NCBI GenBank assembly: GCA_021809545.1
Contig: JAKAYL010000002.1
Span: 1-64,000, forward strand
DNA length: 64,000 nucleotides
Source: Thermoplasmata archaeon
GTDB lineage: Archaea > Thermoplasmatota > Thermoplasmata > Lutacidiplasmatales > UBA184
Direction of reading: 5' to 3'
The notes below the pieces were generated by a model, which ran no database searches, was not told the DNA's origin, and saw nothing but the letters and a program-made list of their open reading frames with translations. This document shows positions 57,035 through 64,000 of this stretch, piece by piece; position 1 is the stretch's first letter; each line of letters begins with the position of its first letter. The translations under genes were made by a program, and so were the position numbers.

Positions 57035-60000
57035 CTACGGCGCCTGCGGCGCGGTGCCGAACCGAGAGGGCGGGGAGGCAGCGACCATCAGGACCGGGAA
57101 CCCCATTCCCAGGTTCTCCAGCGCCGGATGCGTGGTGTGCAGGGCGATCGTAACGGGAGAGATAGCGTGGTAACCCGAGCCAGAGATGGGAGTGGCGGGG
57201 GGTTGCCCATTGTAGGTGACGTGCACCAACCAGACAGAGGCGGCCGAGGACATCTCCCAAGAGACGCCGTTCTGGGAATCGGTATGGGCATCCACCAGGA
57301 TCCTTCCTCCCGAGGTGCTCACGATCACGGCGACATGGTCGACGTTCCAGATGTTCGTGCCGGTAACGTCGTTCCAGTTGTAGCCGATGAAGTCTCCCGG
57401 CTGGAGCTGCGAGAGCTGGGCGGAGGAGACCGAAGTGGCGGGGACGAGACCGTTCGTGACCGAGGTCGCCCACTTGGCGTTCAACATGTCCCCGACGAGA
57501 TGGGGTGCGGAGGGAATGCCGTAGGGGCCGCCGCTCGTGGCATCGGGCAGCTTCTCGATCGGCACCCCGCCTCCACCATCGTCACCGATGGCGCTGCTCA
57601 CGAAGTGGGCGCAGTCGCACCCGTTGTTGTTCTCGTAGCTCGTGATGGTTGCGCCCGGGCCGCCATCCTGACTGGGGGAGAGGAGCCCGCCGCAGAGCCA
57701 GAAGTACCCGTCCTTGTTGACCTCGTTCCAGTACGTGTTCGCGTAACTTACCGCCGCGTTCCGGTTGTAGGCGCCCGATCCCGGACCGCCCCCGCTGCTT
57801 CCCGTCGTGCACTGGTCGTTCGGACAAACGGTGGACCAGGGCAGATTGGCCTGATTCTGGTTGTAGCCGGAGCACCGGACTGAGCCGGTGCCGGTGAACC
57901 CGTTCGGAGCCCATTTGCAATAGGCGCCCGAGATGTAACTGCCCCAGAAGCAGGAGAAGCTGTTCCCGCAATCCTGGTACTCCGCGTAGGACCATTCGAA
58001 CGCGCAGGTGGGGTTGAAGTAAACCCCACCCCAGTCCGTAGCCCCGGAGCACTGGGAGTAGGAAGGGTACCCGGTGATCGGGCTGGGCTCACCCTGGGGC
58101 ACCGGCTGGGGCTGGAGACATTGTCCCGACGGGGAGGTCTGGGCCGGATGACCCAGCTGAAGGATCCCGAGTGCCTGGCATCCCGAGTTGGGGGCAACGG
58201 TGGAGCAGGCCCCGCTGCCGCCCTCGATCGCCCCGGGGCAGAAGGTGCTTTCTTGGTACGCCATGGAAACGACCGTGATCACGAGCGCGCTTGACGGGAA
58301 GCCCCCGTTCATGGCGCAGTCCACCGCGGCCTGAAGGTTGAGGGAATGACCGTTCTGATAGTAACTCTGATCGGGACACCCGGCCCCGGCGCCCCCGCCT
58401 CCGCCACCGCCGCCACCACCACCACCGCCTCCCCCGCCTCCACCGCCGCCGACGGCGGGAGGGTGCTCGAGGGTGTAGAGGAAGTTCCAGAACTCGGTGT
58501 TGGGGATGGCAGCTCCACCGTCATCCAGGGCGAACCACCCTAGGTTCTGGAGATGGTGGTAGACGCTCCAGTTCGCCTCGGACTCCATCGCGGGCAGTGC
58601 GTTCGGGCTCCCCGCACAGTTGACGGAGCTGAGCAGCGCCCCCAACTGGTTTCCCGTAAGGCCCGCGGCCTGGAGGGTTTGGATGGCCTGCTCGTAACCC
58701 GTGACCGAGCAGGTGAAGTCCTTGAGGTACCAGGTGACGCCCGCCCCCGCCATGGCGGGGAGGAACCAGAAGTCACTGCCCGAGTTGCCGGTCTCCCAGA
58801 GGCTGGAGGAGCCGACGAGGGCATCCAATTGGAGTCCCTTGGCCTTGAGCGCGGAGGCGAAGCTGTGCATGAAGTTGCCGAAGAGAACACCCTCGCCGCT
58901 CGAGACGCCGACCCCGTCACAAGGAGTGGGCTCGAAGTCCACGACATAGCCCTTGTACCCGCTAGCCTGGGCGACCCCGACAGCCGACTGGATGAAATGG
59001 GCCTGGGCCCCTGCTCCGGAGGAGAGGAAGGTCTGCAACGATGCGGCGGGGCACCCCCCCGCGGTAATGGTTGCGAACACCGGGAGACTGTTCTTCTGAC
59101 CCCAGGAAGTGAGGTTGTTCTGGGGGTTGAGGAACCAGGAGGCGGGCTCAAAGCCGCCAGACGGAGTGAGTTCGTAACCGTACTCCGCGAGGTCCTGCAT
59201 GTCGGGAACGAGAGCGGTGTAGGTCGAGGAGAAGGCCGAGGCATTTCCGATCCAGGCACACGACTGGCAGACGACCGGGAGGAAGTATGCGGGCGGCGCA
59301 GTGATGGCCACGGCGATCACCGAGGTAGCGGTCGTGCCCTGCCCGTCCGTCACGGTGAGGGTGGCGGTGTAGCGGCCCTCGGCGGAGTAGACGTGAGCGG
59401 GGTTCTGAGAAGTGCTCGTACTTCCGTCGCCGAAGTTCCAAGAGTAGGCATAGGGTGGGAGCCCTCCCGCGGCGGCTCCTTCAAATTGGAATGTCGTGGC
59501 CGATGCTTCCCCGCTTCCGGGGGAGACGGACGCCCTGGCGGTGAGCTTCGGCACCTTGACCGTGATGGCGAAGGTATTCGACACCGAGTTCCCGGCGCTG
59601 TCCCTGACGGTCAGGGTCGCCTGGTAGTTGCCCTGGGCGGTATAGTTGTGGGACGTCGCCGAAGAGTAATTCAACGCACTATTGTCCCCGAAGTTCCATG
59701 TGTAGTTGTAGGGAGGGCTGCCGCCCGAGGGGGTGGTGGCGAAGTTGACCTGGAGCGGAATGTTCCCACTCACCGGACCGACCGTGTTGCTCACCTTCAG
59801 GGGTCCGCCGATGCCACCTCCCCCTCCTCCGGCGCATCCCGCAGGATACTGCCATAGCATCCATTGCTGGCTATAGAGGGTCACGACCAGGTTGACGTCG
59901 ACCGTGAGGCTGAGCCCCCAGAACTGGAGACCGATCTTCTTCAACCCGGCGACGACCTGCAGCCCCACCGAGAGCGAGAGACAGTACTTGAACGAGGACA

Positions 60001-61213
60001 AGGTGGCGGTCAGTTGTCCCTGGAAGTCGAGGTAGGGGCGGATGTAGAAATAGGGCCCGACGATGGAATAGTAGAATTTCGTGTCGACCTTCGGCACGTC
60101 GGCGTAGGCCCATACATCGAAAGAGGCCTGCAGGGTCGGGGCGGTGACCGTCGTAGTGTTACTATACTTGCTGATCGGCTGCCATCCGTTCGCGGAGCTG
60201 TACTCGAATCCCGCCTCCGCGGTGAAGGTATAGTCGATGGAAGCGCTCACTTGTGCGTCGACCGTGACCTGGACCCCCAGCACGATCTCCGGGGTGATGG
60301 AAATCTCCACGGGGACCGGGCCGATGTCGAACCAGAGGTTCCAGGTGGTCAGCGGGTAGGTCACGCTCGCCTGGTAACTCACCTTGTCGGAGATCGAGGC
60401 GGAGAGAAGGGCATCGTTGGTCATCTCGAGCTTGACCGAGAACTGGTTGACATTGATCCCGCAAGGGACGAAGAGACACCACTTGAGGGAAACGTCGAGG
60501 TAGGCCTTGAGCTCGACATCGAGGGAGTCCGTGGCGGAGATCGAGATCGTGACCACGTTCGACCCACCCTTGAAGTGGGTGGTGGTCTTCCAAGTGTACC
60601 CGTACGTCTGCGACCAAGAGAGGAGAGTCACGGTCCCGCCCGCGCTGATATCCGTGGTGACGTGCCCATACTTGGCCACCGCCTGGGAGTACTCCATCGG
60701 ACCGTCGATCCACACCTTGCCCTGAAGGATGACGTTCGTGATGGAAGCGTTCGTTGTGTTGAGGATGTATTCTCCGTTCGCAAAGAGCTTCTGCGTGACC
60801 ACCCGGAAGACCCCCGGCTGCTGGATGCTCACAAGGACGGAACCGGGCTGTACCCCCTGGATCTGGGTGGCCGTGTATCGGAAATAATAGACAGAGCCTT
60901 GCACCGCGAGGAGCTTTCCCATCGTGGAGGGCCCCAAGACCATGACCTGTTTGTTGATGTAGACGCCCTGGGTCTGCACAACGTACCCATTGCTGAAGTA
61001 GGTGCCGTTCGCCACGGAGGTGGCATAGTTGTTGATATCACCGACCTGGGAGGTCGTGGAGGGGACGGCCTTCGCAGAGACCGGAGCTGCCACGTTCCCC
61101 GGGGCTATCTGGATCGCTGAAGCACCGGAGGAAAGGACCAGGATGCCCAGTACGAGGAAGACGTAATGTGCGGGGTGGCTCCTCAGGCTCCACAGATCCT
61201 GCCACAGCGCCAT
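57035..61213 (-). CDS. Large secreted multidomain enzyme candidate: N-terminal beta-rich region, two PKD domains, GH18-like barrel, Gly linker, lysozyme/SLT-like domain, Amidase_6-like domain
   Basis: 1392 aa; GYKGYVVDFEPTPCDG; SMAYQESTFCPGA...SGCQALGILQLGH; AYNRNAAVSYANTYWNEV...GCDCAHFVSSAIGDDGGGG...NVDHVAVIVSTSGGRILVDAHT. Confidence 0.75.
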   Translation of the reverse strand: MALWQDLWSLRSHPAHYVFLVLGILVLSSGASAIQIAPGNVAAPVSAKAVPSTTSQVGDINNYATSVANGTYFSNGYVVQTQGVYINKQVMVLGPSTMGKLLAVQGSVYYFRYTATQIQGVQPGSVLVSIQQPGVFRVVTQKLFANGEYILNTTNASITNVILQGKVWIDGPMEYSQAVAKYGHVTTDISAGGTVTLLSWSQTYGYTWKTTTHFKGGSNVVTISISATDSLDVELKAYLDVSLKWCLFVPCGINVNQFSVKLEMTNDALLSASISDKVSYQASVTYPLTTWNLWFDIGPVPVEISITPEIVLGVQVTVDAQVSASIDYTFTAEAGFEYSSANGWQPISKYSNTTTVTAPTLQASFDVWAYADVPKVDTKFYYSIVGPYFYIRPYLDFQGQLTATLSSFKYCLSLSVGLQVVAGLKKIGLQFWGLSLTVDVNLVVTLYSQQWMLWQYPAGCAGGGGGGIGGPLKVSNTVGPVSGNIPLQVNFATTPSGGSPPYNYTWNFGDNSALNYSSATSHNYTAQGNYQATLTVRDSAGNSVSNTFAITVKVPKLTARASVSPGSGEASATTFQFEGAAAGGLPPYAYSWNFGDGSTSTSQNPAHVYSAEGRYTATLTVTDGQGTTATSVIAVAITAPPAYFLPVVCQSCAWIGNASAFSSTYTALVPDMQDLAEYGYELTPSGGFEPASWFLNPQNNLTSWGQKNSLPVFATITAGGCPAASLQTFLSSGAGAQAHFIQSAVGVAQASGYKGYVVDFEPTPCDGVGVSSGEGVLFGNFMHSFASALKAKGLQLDALVGSSSLWETGNSGSDFWFLPAMAGAGVTWYLKDFTCSVTGYEQAIQTLQAAGLTGNQLGALLSSVNCAGSPNALPAMESEANWSVYHHLQNLGWFALDDGGAAIPNTEFWNFLYTLEHPPAVGGGGGGGGGGGGGGGGGGGGAGAGCPDQSYYQNGHSLNLQAAVDCAMNGGFPSSALVITVVSMAYQESTFCPGAIEGGSGACSTVAPNSGCQALGILQLGHPAQTSPSGQCLQPQPVPQGEPSPITGYPSYSQCSGATDWGGVYFNPTCAFEWSYAEYQDCGNSFSCFWGSYISGAYCKWAPNGFTGTGSVRCSGYNQNQANLPWSTVCPNDQCTTGSSGGGPGSGAYNRNAAVSYANTYWNEVNKDGYFWLCGGLLSPSQDGGPGATITSYENNNGCDCAHFVSSAIGDDGGGGVPIEKLPDATSGGPYGIPSAPHLVGDMLNAKWATSVTNGLVPATSVSSAQLSQLQPGDFIGYNWNDVTGTNIWNVDHVAVIVSTSGGRILVDAHTDSQNGVSWEMSSAASVWLVHVTYNGQPPATPISGSGYHAISPVTIALHTTHPALENLGMGFPVLMVAASPPSRFGTAPQAP
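58390..58452 (-). repeat. Poly-glycine coding low-complexity linker
   Basis: Plus-strand ccgcc/acc runs encode more than 20 consecutive Gly between two domains of the 1392-aa protein. Confidence 0.85.
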
Positions 61214-61480
61214 TCCTTCTTAGTGCCCCGCTCTCCCGAAAGTGACTGCGCCCGACGGCGCATCGTGTGATATATATTGGCATAGTACCATATATTCCTT
61301 CCGGTAAGAGACGGCAAAGCGACGCCCAGAGATTGAGAAAGGCCCCGACGGACGGTCCGGTAGATTTCGCTTCAGGAGGGGGAGGGGTCCCCATCTGGGA
61401 AGTCTCCCCCAGATTCAAGAGACCGGGCGAAAGCCTTTTAGCCCCGCCGAGGTTGCTACGCCAACTCACGGGGCTGGAAA

Positions 61481-62038
61481 ATGCGAACGAGATACTTGCG
61501 GGGGAATCGCCGAGGTGCGTTGGAAGGAGTGCCGTTGTACCTGATCATTCTGATCGTCATTGCAGCGATCGTCGTGGTGATCCTGCTGGGCTGGCTCTCT
61601 AGCATTCAGCATCCCACGATAGGATCGGTCGCGACCACCGTCGGTGGTTCGAGCACCATGACCATCAGCGGGACGACCTCCTGTTCGGGAACGGCGTACT
61701 GGTGCTTCACACCGGACAACGCGACCGGAGGATGCCGCTACACCTACCTGCAGTCCGCAACCCAACCCGCCGTCCAGATCCAGGTCCAAGACAGCCACGG
61801 GAATCCCCTCGGAGGGGTCACCGTCACGCTCACGGCGAACTCGGGAGTGAACATCACAGGGGCCAACATCGCCAACACCGGGTCGAACGGGATCGCCGCC
61901 TTCTCCACGCTCACCGGTTCCGTTAACGCCAACACGCAGAGCGCCACGATCTCGGTATCGGCGTCCTACGGTTCGGGCGGAACCCCGAGCACGGATGGCG
62001 GTGGCACCATCATCGTAGACCCACCGGCTGGCTGCTGA
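61481..62038 (+). CDS. Prepilin-like protein with C-terminal Big_1-like Ig domain
   Basis: MRTRYLRGNRRG-ALEGVPLYLIILIVIAAIVVVILLGWLSSI; VQIQVQDSHGNPLGGVTVTLTANSGVNITGANIANTGSNGIAAFSTLTG. Confidence 0.75.
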   Translation: MRTRYLRGNRRGALEGVPLYLIILIVIAAIVVVILLGWLSSIQHPTIGSVATTVGGSSTMTISGTTSCSGTAYWCFTPDNATGGCRYTYLQSATQPAVQIQVQDSHGNPLGGVTVTLTANSGVNITGANIANTGSNGIAAFSTLTGSVNANTQSATISVSASYGSGGTPSTDGGGTIIVDPPAGC

Positions 62039-62070
62039 TCGGGGCCACCCCCCCGACGTGAGAGGGAGGC

Positions 62071-64000
62071 GTGCGCAGGATCTCCCGGCGGGACGGAAGG
62101 ATACCCTATTCTTTCGTCGCCGTCGTCATCCTCGCCAGCATCTTTCTCCTCGTGGCCTCCCTGGAACAGGTCTCCATCGCCACCACGACCCAGAACGCCT
62201 ACGATGTTCCGGGCGCCACGCAGAACGCGCTTGCCCTGGTCGAGTCGGACATTTCCTCCGCCGCGCAGTACGACCTCATGCGCTCGGAGGCCAATCTCCT
62301 CGCCGGCACGGTCAACCCTTCCCTGAATCTCCTCAACGGATCCCTCAACACAGCCTTCACCACCTCGATGGCCGCCCTGGGCCTCTCCTCGCCTCAGGGG
62401 TTAACTGAGGGTACGGTCGTAGTCAAGGCGAGCGGCTGGGGGATCAATGCCACCTTCGCCGAGGGGCAAGTCATGGACGGCACCCCGGCGGTCACGCTGA
62501 CACCGGGTCCGACGAATCCCTACCTTCCGCTCCCGAACGAGGTGAACCTCGCGCAACAGACCACGTGGTCGTTCACGACCGAACCCATCTATCCCATGGC
62601 GACCGGTCACGTCGTCCTGACCGCTTTGGACGGTAACAGTGGGCAGACCCTGACCCAGAGCTACAGCTTTTCCGTGAGCGTGCAAAGCGAGCTCGGCCTC
62701 CTCGAAGCGAAAGCAGGCCAATTCCGGGATGCCCTCACAGGGCCCTCGGGCAGCCTCTCCGAGCTCGTGAAGTACCTTGTCACCACCCTGGGAGAGCTGC
62801 GGGCGCTCTCGGGGTACGGCTCCGGTGGGTACCCGGGGCCCACCTCCGGGACCGTGATCTCGGGGGCGACGAACAACTCCGTCCTGTCCCAGTCGGACGT
62901 TCGCGATGCCGTCAGTCTGGCAATCCTGCTCGATTCCCTGAGGTACTTCCGTTCCTTCGACGCCGGCGCCGTCACCTCCTTCCTCAGCAGCATGCCGCCG
63001 GGCGCCTATCAGCAACTCCTCGAACACTACGTCTTCAATGGCACCATCGACCCCGCTACGCTCTTCCTGCTCTTCCTCGACAGCCAGGGAGGGTGGTCCG
63101 ATGGCTGGGTCGCGAGCGGTGAAGGCCTGGCAAGCGCCATCTATGGGTTCGCGGATCGCTTCAAGTTCGATCTCCTGCAGCACTTCTGGGGTGCCAATGT
63201 TGTGGATCCCACCTTGACAGAGCCCGTGGCCAGTTGGTCGACAGTACAGAGTCAGGGGACCTCGTACGCGATCTCGATGCTCTCTCAGTGGCTCTGGGAC
63301 TACGGAACCTGGCTGGGGGTGACCCAGAAGTCCCTCCCGGCCTACAACAACACGGCGACCATCCCGGCGATGACGGCGACGGTGGCGGGATGTACGTACG
63401 TGCTTTTCCCAGGGGGTAGCATCCAGACGAGCGACCCCGGTGTTCCCGATCTTGCGAGCCTCATCTTGGGGACTCCGTACTCAGAGACGATCACGCTCCC
63501 GAATAACCAGCAGGTCACGCTGATGCTTGCCCCGGACAACTACCAGATCTGGGAGAACGTCTCCATCGACAACCCCGGTTCACCCTACTACTACGCCCCG
63601 AACTACTGGATCGATTTCAACGAGAACGCGACGTACATCACGACGAACCAATCCCTTCTGTGGCTCTTCAACCCACAGGAGTTCAGCTCCTATGACCCTG
63701 GAGCCTACGACCGGACGCTCCACACGGTCATGGTGGACCTCTCCAACTCGATGCAGCACAAGTCCGCTACGGCGGGGCTGGTCGGGGACAAGGGGTACCT
63801 GGATTACGTCGGGTACCAGGGTGACCTGAGCGGCGCCAACACCACCCTGACCGGAGCGGGGCTTCCGAACCTCAGCACCCCCGCGGGCAGGAATACCGCG
63901 CTCAACACCTCCTACTCCTTCCTCACCAACGGCACCACCTCCCTTTTCCAGGGACCTTTCTCGCGCACCCTCGCAAACTTCAGCCAGCGGGCGGCGAACC
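62071..64000 (+). CDS. Large prepilin-like/membrane-anchored extracellular protein, truncated by the right edge
   Basis: Manual translation from GTG at 62071 (SD gagggagg): VRRISRRDGRIPYSFVAVVILASIFLLVASLEQVSIATTTQNAYDVPGATQNALALVESDISSAAQYDLMRSEANLL...; no stop through 64000; absent from supplied ORF track. Confidence 0.75.
   Translation, partial: MRRISRRDGRIPYSFVAVVILASIFLLVASLEQVSIATTTQNAYDVPGATQNALALVESDISSAAQYDLMRSEANLLAGTVNPSLNLLNGSLNTAFTTSMAALGLSSPQGLTEGTVVVKASGWGINATFAEGQVMDGTPAVTLTPGPTNPYLPLPNEVNLAQQTTWSFTTEPIYPMATGHVVLTALDGNSGQTLTQSYSFSVSVQSELGLLEAKAGQFRDALTGPSGSLSELVKYLVTTLGELRALSGYGSGGYPGPTSGTVISGATNNSVLSQSDVRDAVSLAILLDSLRYFRSFDAGAVTSFLSSMPPGAYQQLLEHYVFNGTIDPATLFLLFLDSQGGWSDGWVASGEGLASAIYGFADRFKFDLLQHFWGANVVDPTLTEPVASWSTVQSQGTSYAISMLSQWLWDYGTWLGVTQKSLPAYNNTATIPAMTATVAGCTYVLFPGGSIQTSDPGVPDLASLILGTPYSETITLPNNQQVTLMLAPDNYQIWENVSIDNPGSPYYYAPNYWIDFNENATYITTNQSLLWLFNPQEFSSYDPGAYDRTLHTVMVDLSNSMQHKSATAGLVGDKGYLDYVGYQGDLSGANTTLTGAGLPNLSTPAGRNTALNTSYSFLTNGTTSLFQGPFSRTLANFSQRAAN

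Noticed and set aside
58385-58460. Microsatellite-like ccgcc repeat as CRISPR or regulatory repeat
   Set aside because: It is an in-frame poly-Gly linker within the 1392-aa protein
59864-61120. 418-aa plus-strand ORF
   Set aside because: Antisense to the N-terminal region of the 1392-aa secreted protein
1-64000. CRISPR arrays, IS elements, integrases, rRNA
   Set aside because: No regularly spaced direct repeats with unique spacers, transposase/integrase motifs or rRNA sequence noticed

Overview
High-GC window, almost certainly from an archaeon (probably a Thermoplasmata-like lineage; taxon is inference). Support: archaeal-type AdoMet synthetase, aIF1A, archaeal VapB/VapC, FlaI/FlaJ-type secretion genes with class III-like signal peptides, and TATA-box promoters. 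From left to right: (1) membrane subunits of a Hyf/Mbh-like (NuoL/H/K-like) complex; (2) a VapBC locus and a non-coding stretch with strong palindromes; (3) nadB, GNAT, prs and a methyltransferase; (4) a 1249-aa surface protein with seven disulfide-type Ig/PKD-like repeats; (5) AdoMet synthetase, tRNA-Thr(CGT), a ZIP transporter behind a perfect 11-bp inverted repeat, signal peptidase, Nnr, aIF1A, UDG and a FixC-like protein; (6) three large adjacent surface proteins, one an S53 sedolisin, that share N- and C-terminal modules; (7) a bacterial-style oxidative pentose phosphate operon with a transaldolase-PGI fusion and full-length transketolase; (8) a tightly coupled type IV filament/secretion operon with unusual prepilin-like proteins; (9) more surface proteins, including a 1392-aa secreted protein that appears to join a GH18-like barrel, a lysozyme/SLT-like domain and an Amidase_6-like domain. 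Best candidates for undescribed biology are item 9 beside item 8, the shared double-GWN C-terminal module, and the RRG-x-x-E-G-x-P prepilin family. All family calls are by eye; no searches were run.
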